Positions 36,701 through 48,586 of a stretch of DNA of 64,000 nucleotides are shown one piece after another. Numbering within the stretch: position 1 is the stretch's first letter; every line of letters begins with the position of its first letter. The translations under genes were made by a program, and so were the position numbers. The DNA is from Zeugodacus cucurbitae (taxonomy: Eukaryota; Arthropoda; Insecta; Diptera; Tephritidae), in assembly GCF_028554725.1 (NCBI RefSeq), contig NC_071669.1:49927501-49991500 (forward strand), read 5' to 3'. Under the pieces are notes generated by a model. It was given only the letters and a program-made list of their open reading frames with translations. It did not search any database and was not told the DNA's origin.

Positions 36701-39700
36701 AACTCGAGTTTATATCGCAAAATTAATGTCTTAAATGTCCAGATAAATAACGTCAACGTTCGACAAAACAACAAAGAATCCGTCGCTGATCATGTCTATG
36801 AAATTATCAGTATTCCTTACCACACTTCCATGTTCATAATATAGACTATCTTCAGCATCTTCTCTGAAAGTAGGGTATATAAACACAGTATAAGAAAAGA
36901 ATGCAGTCGGTTAACTGAAAGATTTTGTATCTAAGGGTCAATGCAAAACTAAGCTCAGTTATATAAATTATACACAGCTTAACACCGCTTCGCATATAGC
37001 CGACTCTCGAGATACCGCTGCCATGCATTCTGCTGCCGCCTAAGTATTCTATGTTTATAAATAAAATACCGATTTTCACCACTTTCAATTGACTAATTCT
37101 TTCTCTTTTATATATACATTTCATTCCCTTCATTGATCTGTAAACTTATACAGGGCTGAGAAGGAGAAATCCAAATTCCAGGCCGAAATCTACGAATATC
37201 TCTCCCAAATCGAATCGTTCAACAAGGAGCGTATTGTAACCAGCAAACATGTCGAACGTCTGGAAATTAACATCTCCGAATTGAATGTTAAAATTGAGGA
37301 ATTGAATCGCACTGTCATCGATATTACATCGCACAAGACCCGCCTCTCGCAAGAGAACATTGAATTGATCAAGGACGTCCAAGATCTCAAATCCCAACTG
37401 GACACTGTCTCATATTCCAAGAGCCAAGTTATCTCACAATTGGAAGATGCTCGCCGCCGTTTGGAAGATGAAGACCGTCGTCGTTCGATTTTGGAATCTT
37501 CCCTTCATCAAGTTGAAAGCGAATTGGAATCGATTCGCATCCAACTCGAAGAAGAATCGGAAGCACGTATTGACTTGGAACGTCAGCTGGTCAAGGTCAA
37601 TGCCGATGCTATTTCCTGGCAAAACAAATACCAGACTGAAGTAGCCGCACGCGCTGAGGAGGTCGAAGAGCTCCGTCGTAAATATCAAGTGCGCATCACC
37701 GAACTCGAGGAACATGTTGAGACATTGATTGTGAAGATCAATAATTTGGAGAAACAAAAGACTCGCTTGGCCAGCGAAGTGGAAGTTTTGATTATCGATT
37801 TGGAGAAATCGAATAACACTTGCCGCGAATTGACCAAGTCGGTTAATACCTTGGAGAAGCACAATGTTGAATTGAAGAGCCGTCTCGATGAAAGCATTGT
37901 ATTGTATGAGAATAGCCAACGTGATCTGAAGAACAAGCAAATTGAATTGCAACGCACCGTGCATGAATTGGACAAAGTCAAGGATGCTAACAACACATTG
38001 GCTCGTGAGAACAAGAAATTAGGAGGTGAGTACAAGACCAAGGCGACTGCCTTACATTACTTTACTCTTCCATAACTAATTATTTTCACTCTTCGCCACA
38101 GATGATCTCCATGACGCCAAGGGCACACTCAATGAATTGAACCGTCGTTTGCATGAATTGGAATTGGAGCTCCGTCGTTTGGAGAACGAACGTGATGAAT
38201 TGACTGCTGCTTACAAGGAAGCCGAGGCTGTAAGCATAATCAACTAATCGTTATGAAGGCAAATACTTCATGCTATTCTTTGTTTTCTCTCAAACAGGGT
38301 CGCAAGGCTGAGGAGCAACGCGCTCAACGCTTGTCTGCTGACTTCAATCAATACCGCCATGATGCCGAACGCCGCTTGGCTGAGAAGGATGAGGAAATCG
38401 AGGCTATTCGGTAAGTCAAAAGTTTATATTTTTAATTTACTGATTAATTGTGATTTGGAGATTTCGTTATTATATACTACTATTCCACATCCTTTTAAAA
38501 TGTGATTTTTGAACATTCCACTGAGTGAGAATAGAAGAATTTCGAGATGAATAGAAGAATTTCGAATGGTTCTCTTTCGTCTACAAACAATTTTTCGTTC
38601 TTGAAAGAAGGAGTTTTCCAAAAATATTCTGTCTGATGTTATAAATAAGATTGATCCATTATATACAGTCAGTGTCACAAATTCCTATCCTAATCCTTAT
38701 ATCAGGTATTGAACCAATAAAATTATATCTATATTGAAACGCGTTGAGTTCTTCGGAACGTCGTGTTTACCCAGACTCAGTCTTGTAACCTGTTCTGACC
38801 TACCCATCATTATTAATAAGACATGCGGGTCGTGTGCACAGGATAAGTCAGGAGTCAAAAGGGAAGGGTTATATAAATTACTTCATTTTAAAATTACTTC
38901 ACAAGGAACTTTGAAATCGTTTCTGAATGATTGACAAAATTTTTTAATAATTTTGGTCTCGCTACTGTTGAGATCGGAGTTCTATGTTCGCTCAAAGTTT
39001 GTTAATGTTCCTCAGTGATTTATACCTTTTTCTCCCTGAATACCTAAAATACTTTTGAAAACAATTCCAAGTGGTTGGAATAATAGATATATTATATATA
39101 TATTTTTCGCGGAGATCGGACGAGGACACATCACTACCGAACTCGGCATGCTTTCGTCCACGCTCCGTACATATGCTTCGAATAGTCAGTCTCTCATATA
39201 ACCGTCACTGATATAAGATCAAGACAGACATACAGTGGCTTCCTTATGACCTCTTGGAAAAAGTTATTGAAATCATTCTTGACTCTTCGTATACAAAGGG
39301 TCCATCAGCCATTTTTGATTTGAAAATATCACTTTTTAGAGTACCTTCTAACTTAAATAGATTTATATTAAACTTTCGCATACTCTACGAATATATGGTA
39401 TACACGCTGGCATTTTAATCCGGCAAAACTACAAACTTCCGCTTGACAAAACGTGAATGTGACGTGAAAGGTCATTGCATCATGAAAAACGGCTAAATAA
39501 AAGAAGCCGATATTATCACAACGGCTAATGACTTATTTTTGGCACCGAACCTAGCGACACTATCAATGCTAAATAGATTGCTTCCTATAAATTCATCGGA
39601 AGAAAGCAATGAAATGCATAAGAAATAGCAAAATAGACTACACTTCGTACTAAATCGATACGAATTGATCGATCGATTGCGGAAAGCAACGCTGTGTATT

Positions 39701-42700
39701 AACTGACCCATTTGCATCAGTACGATTTACAGAATTGGGGGCAAAGCATCGAATTAAGGCATTTTCGAAACAATAAACTCCCAACAACTTTTTTAAAGAA
39801 CGGGAATAAATCAATTGAGATATCTGAGTTCCAACAGTGATTGAGAGTAAAGGAAAAAGTGAGTGTAATAATGGAAGCCTGGAAAGTTAAAAAAATAATG
39901 AACTTCTTATGAAACTTATAGAACCACAAAGCGTATTCCTGCAACGTTACACAATCAATTTTGCTTGCCAAATTATTTTGAGCTAACGGTTTTAAGGATT
40001 AACGACACAGCTCATTGCGCCTATCGTGAGAACATTTAGCTAGAAGGTAAATATGTGGAAGTTGTGGAAGTGGACTTGAGCTTTGAGTGTCATAACGCTG
40101 AAGCCGGAAGTTAGAGTCTAGTGTCATATGCTACAGAATCTCTCGGACTCAACTTCTGATATTGCATGCATGGTTCTATGCATTATGACAGCTCAAGAGA
40201 GGGAATACGGTGCAAATCAAATCTTATAAGATTCTACCACCGACTTCCTGTTCAAGTCAAAGCCAAAAGGCAGACAATCTCTCTCGAGTGCACGGCGATT
40301 ACTTAAATTCATTAAATCTTTTTATAGATCACACCAAGTGTTCAGCGAATTTTGTGTGGCCAGCGAAAATAAAACCCAGCAACAAGCTCTACAGCCAACT
40401 GTGGCGAATGCATAAATCAGCGAAACTCGAAAATCGCGTGAATGTGAATGACGCTCGGAAGTGCTGAGGCAGCAAACGTTCGCTAAAGACAAAATTAAAG
40501 CGCAAGCAAACAAAAAAAATCAACGACGCCAAACAGAGACAGCGAATCGAACACCAAACAGTCGTCTGCATTGCAATCCACTGTGTACTGTGACTGCAGA
40601 TTGCTCAACGAATACTTTTTTATACTGAAATCATTTAAACTAATTGTATTTCAAGTACAAGACATTTCTAATAGACAGTTGTACACACACAAACACCTAC
40701 TTTCTCAAATACAAAAACAAAACAAACGAGACAAACACGCACTGCCTTAAGTAATACAGATCGCAGCGCACCCAACAACTGATCCTCCAACAACAAACAT
40801 AAGCGAATAGCGCTCACCAAAGAGAAACTGAAACACTTGAAAACGCTGCGTCCCATTTGACCAATAACGCCGCAGCTGCAGACCCTTACTGCAGGCGCTA
40901 CAAATCGACAAGTACGCTCTAGTACGTTTCCCTTGCTACAACACTATCTACCTTACCCGCACCCATTACCCCTTACTCGCCGACCTATCCAACTGTGGTT
41001 ATCTGACCGAGCGCAGCAGCCGAGTCACACAAGAGAACCATGGCGCTCACATATAGATTGCGCCCCTCGCGCACCCGCCATTTGGCAACACACGCCTATG
41101 AGGACAACTATGGCTACACAATGAACTACTATCAGCCGATGCTCGATTATTTGGATGCGAAAACAAAGAAACTAAATGTCGATCCGCCGCACTTGCCGTG
41201 GTCAAGTGAGCGCGGTCTGCGACAATATCGCTCCTCGAACCCGGTACGTCGCTACGATGCGGACGAAGTGTTGCGTCTGTCGCGTGCCTGCGCCCATCGT
41301 GCAGATGAAATTTTACTTGATTTTCGCGTTAGGAAGCGTACACCATTCAGTGTGATAAAACTCGCCGACGCAGCGCGTGTTGACAGGCATATTGAACCGG
41401 ATACGGTAGTTGAACGCTCGCGTGAACGTCGTCGTCGTCGCCAACAGGATTTAGAGGATCTAATACGTCAAGACACCATACGTCTATTACAGCGCCTACG
41501 TAGAATGGAGTTGGATAATGATTGTGCCCGCATGACGGACGAATTTAAACGTTCGATTCGTGGCAAATCCGCTACTCAAATAGCACAGGCGCTCATCTCG
41601 GAATCGGAACGTAATATCAAGACATCGAAACGTGAGGAGGAGGACTTTCTCGCACAGACATTGGTGCGTGCAAGTCGTGCTGCGAGTCGTGCACGCTCCG
41701 GTTCACCGGAGGGTCGCTTCTCCTCGCATGCCTATCATATGGAATTGATGGACGAACGTATGGTCGATAAACTCGATCATCGCGTCTCCTCCTCATTGTA
41801 TAATGTTAAGCGTCAATTGTCGACGCTCAATCAGAAGACAGTCGAATTTTATGCGGACTCCAGGTGTGGTATAGATGATAAGTGTTGGATTTGTCGCAAA
41901 GTAATGCGTACACATCCCAAATTGAAGGACTATACCTATATATATTGGCAGCATTATTAAATTGATTGATTGGATGGGTATAGGAAAAACGAGGGTAGGG
42001 CCTAGAGCACGCGAAACACTCGAGACTTTAGAAGTTTGAGAGTTAGTTTGTAGCAACAATTAGTTTTTAATCAACGAGTCTAGTAAGTAGATATACTAGA
42101 GGCTGTGTTTGAGCGATTTGATTTGAGTTTAGCGAGCTCTGCGTAAGTACTATAAGTACTAAGGTCTAAGTGCTAGCGTCTGTGGTTAAGGGCTGCCATT
42201 ATGCACTAATTCAAACTCAATTTAAATACTATTTACACCGTGACTCATACACTAAAAAGTCGCAATCAGCAGACACTTAAGAAAAATTACATTTCGAATT
42301 AACATAATATTTTACAAATCACCTCTTCCACCATGCTCGCCACCTCTCTAGCGGGTATAGCCGCATAACTGCAAGTTATTTAACATTCAAATGCATGAAA
42401 TGCCTTTTGGGACGCAGCCTTATACAAATCTACACATACACATCAAAATCAAAATATTTATAAAAGCCACATTAAAGTGCAAATATCTACAGACATAAGT
42501 ACACATTTGCGAACACAATTTCTTGCTGTTTTTCAATTAAAATGATTAAATTTTCAATTCAAAGCATTTGTTTCTTTATTTTCGTAATATTTACTCGCTC
42601 ATCGCTTTTCAAATATTTTTGTTTTTCGCAACATAAAATTAACGCAAAAACAACAAACAGCGTTCAGCAGTGGCCAAAATTCACTTATGCCTCAACATTT

Positions 42701-45700
42701 TTGGCTTTGGGAACTGAAAACAAAAAAATAAGAAAAATATTTTTTTGCTGAATTTGCATTTGCAGTATTTTTGGCAGCAAGCGCATTAAATTTTTCAACG
42801 CAAAAATTCTGAGAAAAAAAATTCGAAAAAAACTAGCAAACAGTTTTTTTGAAAATGCTGTTGTTGTTCTATAAAAGCTAGAAAATTTGTTTTGAGAAAC
42901 TTGCGTTAAAACACCTAATTTATTTCATTTATTTGTGCATGAGGAAATGGGTTGCAGTGCCTTCATATTTACTATACTTTTGTATATACAGTTATATGGT
43001 AAGAAATTGCAGATTTGGTCGATCGATCAGTTAGTGAAATTGCTAAGTAAATGTAGATACAGATACAGAACGCTGACAGCACCATCGATCACAGTCGTAC
43101 TTAAATGAAATGTGTAATCACTGCAATCACAGAACTTTTATGATTTATGGGATGCAGATGTTTTACATTCATTTAATAAAAATAACGAAATTTAAAATTG
43201 TTTGAGTAATCAACCGAGTCTAAAGATTGAAGAGTCTAAGGAATCGTATAAGATCACAATAAATATATATTTTTTTAGACAATTAATATCTAAATTAGCA
43301 CAGAAATATATTTCATCTATTCCTCAAAAGAGAGGAAAAAGCAAAGACTGAACGTCATCTTAAAGCCTACGTCTAGATCTTTATTATTATATAAGATAAC
43401 ATTATCTTAATTCGATAAAAATTTATTAAAAATCTAAAAAACATTAAATCAAATACTTTTTATTGAGAAATCAAAAAAGTAATTGAATCCAATATATTTT
43501 GAATAATCTTGCCTAAGATAAAGAATCCAAAAACTGGCAAATACTTGTGGAAGTGTTTCAAACGATCTCACAATGAAACAACTCTTTACTAAATTCAAAA
43601 TTTTGTCAGCATCTAGCGGACTATTATATGATTCTACAAATTAGTACCACAAAATATTTTTATTTAAAGACCTAGGAATATATTTTAATCATTTTACGAA
43701 GTAATATATATGTTTCTTATTACCATAGTTATTATTATAAAGGTTATATTCCTTTCAAAGTGTTCCAAGCGATCTCCCAATGAAACAGCTAACTCACTCT
43801 ACTCACTTTGAGAACCTTTTCTATAGTCTAATGGATTGTTCTTTGGTTTTACAGCATTTTTTTGCCAAAAATTTTAGTGAAGTTAATTTTTTAAAGTTTT
43901 TAATTTATATAAGAAGTCCAAAAAATTATACTCAAATCTTTTCCAAAAAAAAAAATAAATTAGTATTTTCAAAACTATTTTTTAGCTTCTCAAAAAAAGG
44001 AAAAAGTATTTATAATGAGACTTAGAAATAATCTGCAGTAATGAAATATTTAATAATATACATTTTAAGAAATAGCTTAAATGAAACCATCAGAAAATAC
44101 TAGTTCAAAAATTCGACAAATTTAAATTGCTTTTGAATCAAAAATAATTTGTATAACTTAAAAAAAACTTCAAAATTTATTTGATAAAACAAAAAAATTA
44201 AAAAAGCAATATTAGGCAAAAATTTCTAAAATATGATAACCGTATTGAAATAATTTCAAAAACGTTCAAATTAATTTTTTAATCAATTAAAAATTGAAAT
44301 CACTTACAGCATTGTGGTCTCAATGAAATCTAGTTAATATATGATCTACCTTAAACAATTACATATACGCAAGTGTTTATATAATATTTCAAAACAAAAT
44401 ACAAACTTTGCAGAATTTCAATACTAAATGACAAAAAAAAACATTGCAAAAATACTCGTGCGACCTTCAGTGGCAAATTTCAAAATTTTTTAATTTTCTT
44501 TATTTTAATTGTTTTTTTTTTCAAATCTTTCACTTTGGTCAATTGTATTTTGCTGTCCTTCAAAACAACAAATTCTTAAAAAAAATAAAAATTAAATTCT
44601 AAAAGTTTGTTTTGCAAGCAAAGTGATGCCTCATGACAGTTTCGTACGCAAACATAATGAAATTTGCGCAAATACAGGCGTTGCGAAAAGCAAACGTACA
44701 CTACTAAATAAAATCTTAGAGGGGAAAAAGTACAAGCAAATTAAATAAATCTAAGCAAATGTTTAAGGGAATTTAAAGTAATCGCATATTTAGAGAAACA
44801 TAGAGGTCGTCTGTAAACAGTTTTTGTGGATTAAATTAAATTTTAGTATGCAAAAAAAAAAAAATTAAATGAAAACATAAAATTAAAAATAATCACTATA
44901 AAATGAAAATTTGCGGAACGGAATGCTAATTTTGGGTATATGCATATAAATAAAGAATTACTACAATGAAAGGACTTAGAATATTCAAATTAAGTTTAGT
45001 TAATTTTGCAAAATATCCTCATTGAGATTTTCCCTTTACTCAACATTTGAATCCCTCTCTTTACTCTCGAACAAATATCCCATGCAACCCTATCCATTTA
45101 AGGCACACCACAACACCATTACTGCATTGCATTCCGCCTCCCACAGCATATCCCAAATCTGCATCGACTAGTCATCATTGCCACCACGAAGGCGACCCAA
45201 ATATCCACATACCATTGCGGCAATCACCTGTGCCACGTTGCCAAGTAAAAATAACAAACCTGACAGCATCAACCATTCCTAAAATGCTGAGTCATAGCAA
45301 ACCCGTTTGAGATAATCTCGATGTGGCATCACAACCTAAATAAAGAATGATTACAATAGAATTACATAATATTTATTTTGTGCGATTTAATAGCAACATC
45401 AATTGCATTAAAGACACTGCGAATTGCAAGCTAAATTTAGTTGGATGATGCATCGGAGTAAACGTCTGCATTGGCATTCGGGCAGCAGCCTAACAAACAG
45501 AAGATTGGAATGCGAGTAATTGTGACAAGTTCGCTGATTGACTGCATTGGAAACATGTGTATGCACTTTGAGATACTACATTTTGTACACACAGGAATTT
45601 CGAAATTGCACCTTTGTTCTGACATTTCTTTGTACATACATTTATTTGTATGTATGTATATATGTGCCTATGTCTATACATCATTAATTTCACTTTTTCA

Positions 45701-48586
45701 TTAAATTTTTGGTATTTTGCACTTTCGAATTTTACTAAATTCAATGTATCTGAATGATTGATGGCAACAAGAATATCAAAGTTTTTTTTTTATCACCTGA
45801 TAATTCAAATATCTACTTAATGTCGTTTCGGCTTTTTTCGAAATTAGATCTTCGAAAATTCGAACTTCCGAAAACTTGTCGGAAATCGAACACATTGAGA
45901 AGTTAAGTTTTAAATAGTCAATAAATTTTTATTTTGAATAATATTTTTTAATTTCGAAAATTCGAACTTCCGAAATTTTGTTGGAAATCAGACACCTTAA
46001 GAAGTTCGGTTTTAAATAGTCAATAGATTTCGATTTTGAATAATATTTTTTAGTTTCGAAAATTCGAACTTCCGAAAATTATTTGAAAAGTTATATATAT
46101 ATATGACTTAGAATCTGATTTTATAAAATATATAAAAAAGAAACAAGCCAATAATAACTTTGATTCTTTTCGACCAAATTGACATAAAAACTATATAAGT
46201 TGAAATTTTATTTATACTGAAATTGAAAAATCACTAACTTAATAGAAACTAAAATGATCTAGTAATGAAGTTCGCACTTGATGGGATCCTCACTATTAGC
46301 GCAAGAAGTCCCATTAATAAATTTATTTATATCATTATAAATTGAGTGTAAAACAGCTCCACCACTGCCTTAAAGAACTGTTCCCAATTAACTATTCCCT
46401 TAGAAGACAGAAACTAGTATATAAGGCAGAGGGCCAAAAATGGCAGATATTTGTTTAAATTATAGTCTATTGCCAATTATGTAGCTATTTTACTAGATAT
46501 TTTACACTTATGTATAAACTAAGCAGATGGTCTCAAAAGTATGGTCAAGAACAAATTCGAAAACGGCATTCGTTGTATTCGGTAACAATAAAATTTAGCT
46601 AAAAATGAGGTAATTTATGGGTTACAATCAAAATCTCCAAATCACAAGAGTATTATATTTCAGCCTAATTCAAATATTTATCCAAATGCATCTTTACTCA
46701 TAATTTAATTTTTTTCAACTCCCGCAGCAAGCAAACTGCCATCGAAATCGAACAATTGAATGCTCGCGTGGTTGAAGCTGAAACTCGCTTGAAGACCGAA
46801 GTACAACGCATCAAGAAGAAGTTGCAGGTGCAAATCACCGAACTGGAGATGTCCTTGGATGTGGCCAACAAGACCAACATCGATTTGCAAAAGGTTATCA
46901 AGAAGCAGTCATTGCAATTGACCGAATTGCAGGCACACTACGAGGATATTCAACGCCAGTTGCAGGCCACTTTGGATCAGTACAATGTGGCTCAGCGCCG
47001 CTTGGCTGCACTCAACGGTGAACTGGAAGAAGTCCGCTCGAATTTGGACAGCGCTGTGCGTGCTAAGCGCACTGTTGAATTGCAGTACGAGGAGGCAGTG
47101 ACCCGCATCAATGAACTGAGCACCGTCAACGTCAACTTGGTGTCGTTGAAGTCGAAGTTGGAGCAAGAATTGTCGGTTGTCGCCGCTGACTACGAGGAAG
47201 TCACCAAAGAATTGAGAATCAGTGATGAACGCTACCAGAAGGTTCAGGTTGGTAGACAAATACTTAATCATTATAAAAATTACGGCTTGAAAACTGTAAA
47301 CAACTGTATCACTACTTTAGATCGAACTCAAGCGCTCCATTGAAATTGTTCACGAGGAACAAGAACGTGTCGTCAAATTGGAGACCATCAAGAAGTCTCT
47401 GGAAGTCGAAGTCAAGGTATGACAAATTGAAATTATTTATAAGACTTTTATTTAATCACATAACACGAACCAATCGTCTAGAACTTGTCCATCCGTTTGG
47501 AAGAGGTTGAGCTGAACGCTGTGGCCGGCAGCAAGCGCATCATTAGCAAGTTGGAGGCTCGCGTACGCGATTTGGAATTGGAATTGGAGGAAGAGAAGAG
47601 GAGACACGCCGAAACCATCAAGATCTTGAGAAAGAAGGAACGCACCGTCAAGGAAGTCATGGTACAATGCGAAGAGGACCAGAAGAACATCATTTTGTTG
47701 CAGGAAGCTTTGGACAAATCGGTTTCCAAGGTTAACTTGTTCAAGCGTCAACTGGCCGAACAGGTAACATACTCTTATTCAGTTGTAGTCAAATAAAGTT
47801 GCTTTGAAATAAATGTAGGGAATTTTTTGGTAAGCTAAGTAGTTGGCGAGTTTATGAGAGAAAAGTTAAATAAAATAAATGTTTATGCTTGCATTTTTCT
47901 ACACTTGCTTTATTATGCATATTTTCGCCGAGGTGTTGAGGGCTTTCTTTCGTTGGATGAATTTTCCTTCTTTCTAAATTTGCCGAAGTGTGTAAAACTT
48001 CAGCGGAGCTTTTCCATTATCGATAATATTGGTTTAAAGGACAACTCTGACAAACTGAGCATGTTTATCCAGTAAGGAAGTCCTCAAAGCTTAACGTATA
48101 CTAAAGCTCAATGGCTCCCAAGTCTTTCAAGCAGTATTCTTCTAACTACCGTTAGCACATAAATGTTACATTTCTGAAATTTACAAGCAGATATCGAATT
48201 CAGTCAAATCTACGAATTCAGATTATTTAGAAACCGAACTTCCACTAAGTCTCACCCCTTTGTCGCTTTATTAAGATATTCTAGTAGTTTCTGTCGCAAC
48301 ATTTTGTTATCTTCCCTAAATCCTTTAAATCTTAAGCACTATCACTAACCTGTACTTTTTTTCTTCCTCTTCCCGCTTTAACCATCTCCAGGAGGGCATG
48401 TCTCAACAGTCCGTGACCCGCGTCCGCCGTTTCCAACGTGAACTCGAAGCTGCCGAAGATCGTGCCGAAAGCGCCGAAACCAATTTGAATTTGATCCGCG
48501 CCAAGCATCGCACATTCGTCACCACCTCCACTATTCCCGGCTCCCAGGTTTACATTCAGGAGACAACAAGAACGATCACCGAATAA
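24616..48586 (+). CDS. Prm: paramyosin (11 coding exons)
   Basis: Coding exons: 24616-24738, 25752-25808, 33823-33909, 34005-34171, 37154-38025, 38102-38229, 38298-38410, 46728-47247, 47321-47416, 47482-47763, 48392-48586. All junctions are GT-AG and in phase; the sum is 2640 nt, 879 residues plus stop, the length I recall for Drosophila paramyosin. The protein is a long alpha-helical coiled coil with heptad spacing almost throughout, flanked by short non-helical ends: MSSSQAVRSSKYSYRATS at the start and SQVYIQETTRTITE at the end. It forms the core of invertebrate muscle thick filaments together with myosin rods. The serine-rich head is the region known in flies to be phosphorylated. The last four exons are shared with miniparamyosin. 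The identification rests on near-complete agreement with the Drosophila protein as remembered. Confidence 0.95.
24739..25751 (+). other. Prm intron 1, with AT-rich minisatellite
   Basis: About 24765-25055 is built from degenerate tandem units of the kind TTAATTAAATAAAAATT. The rest contains CA/TG-rich tracts. The acceptor is TTTACTTGCAG. Confidence 0.7.
25752..25808 (+). CDS. Prm: Prm coding exon 2
   Basis: Residues 42-60 (DKIRLLQDDLEVERELRQR), start of the coiled coil. Only 57 bp long, so homology and splice sites are needed to see it. Donor GTAAGT. Confidence 0.95.
25809..33822 (+). other. Prm intron 2 (8.0 kb)
   Basis: No nested gene is supported. Notable content: an antisense open frame at 27134-27802 in less AT-rich DNA, a 42-bp tandem repeat at 28691-28960, and a partial duplication of about 45 bp (30750-30793 and 30876-30924). 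The large size fits a regulatory intron. Confidence 0.7.
28691..28960 (+). repeat. 42-bp minisatellite in Prm intron 2
   Basis: About five units containing GTCAAAGTTTGTCAAATTTC and AAAACTTCTGTGTCAAAA, with a decayed tail. The unit is 14 codons long, so an open frame (28661-29047) with the module KSKFVKFQNFCVKI arises as a by-product. Confidence 0.8.
33823..33909 (+). CDS. Prm: Prm coding exon 3
   Basis: Residues 61-89 (IEREKADLSVQ to GGAEHQ), coiled coil. Donor GTGAGT; phase 0. Confidence 0.95.
34005..34171 (+). CDS. Prm: Prm coding exon 4
   Basis: Residues 90-144 plus two bases of arginine 145. Starts FEANRKRDAELLKLRKLLED. Donor GTGAGT. Confidence 0.95.
34172..37153 (+). other. Prm intron 4 (3.0 kb)
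   Basis: Contains TA/CATA-rich simple sequence at 34300-34450 and several short frames on both strands (for example 35156-35448) without domain support. No nested gene seen. Confidence 0.6.
37154..38025 (+). CDS. Prm: Prm coding exon 5 (main rod exon)
   Basis: Completes arginine 145 and encodes residues 146-435 plus the first base of aspartate 436. Unbroken heptad coiled coil, for example QLEDARRRLEDEDRRRS. Longest coding exon (872 bp). Confidence 0.95.
38102..38229 (+). CDS. Prm: Prm coding exon 6
   Basis: Residues 436-478 (DDLHDAKGTLNELNRRLHEL onward to EAEA). Flanked by a 76-bp intron upstream and a 68-bp intron downstream. Confidence 0.95.
38298..38410 (+). CDS. Prm: Prm coding exon 7
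   Basis: Residues 479-515 plus two bases (CG) of arginine 516. It is the last paramyosin-only exon; splicing then jumps 8.3 kb over the miniparamyosin exon. Confidence 0.95.
40200..41039 (+). promoter_or_regulatory. probable promoter and 5' leader of miniparamyosin
   Basis: Less AT-rich than the rest of the intron and directly upstream of the miniparamyosin ATG. CTTTTTATAG at about 40319-40328 differs at one position from the MEF2 consensus, and TTTTTATACTG at about 40617-40627 is TATA-like. The true start site is unknown. Confidence 0.4.
41040..41863 (+). CDS. Prm: miniparamyosin-specific exon
   Basis: 274 codons plus AG. The donor is CAG/GTGTGG, weaker than the other Prm donors. If it is not used, the frame stays open to TAA at 41958-41960 and yields a 306-residue protein with a cysteine-rich tail (CGIDDKCWICRKVM). 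Confidence 0.9.
41040..48586 (+). CDS. Prm: miniparamyosin (alternative-promoter isoform of Prm)
   Basis: Exons 41040-41863, 46728-47247, 47321-47416, 47482-47763, 48392-48586, giving 1917 nt and 638 residues; the Drosophila protein is about 640. The unique N-terminal part (residues 1-274) is globular or disordered, starts MALTYRLRPSRTRHLATHAY, and has arginine-rich helices. The AGC at the junction gives serine 275 and enters the shared coiled coil at KQTAIEIEQL. It is a thick-filament-associated protein of adult fly muscle. The alternative first exon inside a long intron is the known fly arrangement. Confidence 0.9.
45851..46090 (+). repeat. 102-bp tandem repeat in Prm intron 7
   Basis: Units begin at 45851, 45953 and 46055 with TTCGAAAATTCGAACTTCCG; the third is partial. 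Each unit contains the palindrome TTCGAAAATTCGAA. Confidence 0.8.
46728..47247 (+). CDS. Prm: Prm coding exon 8 (shared by both isoforms)
   Basis: Completes codon 516 and encodes residues 517-689. The first base C works with CG from exon 7 (arginine) or AG from the mini exon (serine). Donor GTTGGT is non-consensus at positions +3 and +4. Confidence 0.93.
47321..47416 (+). CDS. Prm: Prm coding exon 9 (shared)
   Basis: Residues 690-721, IELKRSIEIVHEEQERVV onward. Donor GTATGA. Confidence 0.93.
47482..47763 (+). CDS. Prm: Prm coding exon 10 (shared)
   Basis: Residues 722-815, NLSIRLEEVELNAVAGSKRI to KRQLAEQ. Donor GTAACA. Confidence 0.93.
47764..48391 (+). other. Prm intron 10
   Basis: 628 bp with a pyrimidine-rich 3' end. 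The 73-codon frame at 47854-48075 has no support. Confidence 0.7.
48392..48586 (+). CDS. Prm: Prm coding exon 11, C-terminus (shared)
   Basis: Residues 816-879: the end of the rod, then the non-helical tail TSTIPGSQVYIQETTRTITE and TAA at 48584-48586. Confidence 0.95.
   Translation, partial: EGMSQQSVTRVRRFQRELEAAEDRAESAETNLNLIRAKHRTFVTTSTIPGSQVYIQETTRTITE

Larger units (their letters stand above)
38411..46727 (+). other. Prm intron 7 (8.3 kb), hosts the miniparamyosin promoter and first exon
   Basis: Contains the miniparamyosin exon at 41040-41863. Also holds a near-duplicate block (about 43549-43580 and 43757-43790) and a 102-bp tandem repeat at 45851-46090. The 5' part (38411-40200) and the AT-rich 42000-45800 show no other gene. 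Confidence 0.75.

Noticed and set aside
37434..37964. 176-codon minus-strand frame in Prm exon 5
   Set aside because: Complement of coiled-coil coding sequence, which often lacks antisense stops; no independent support.
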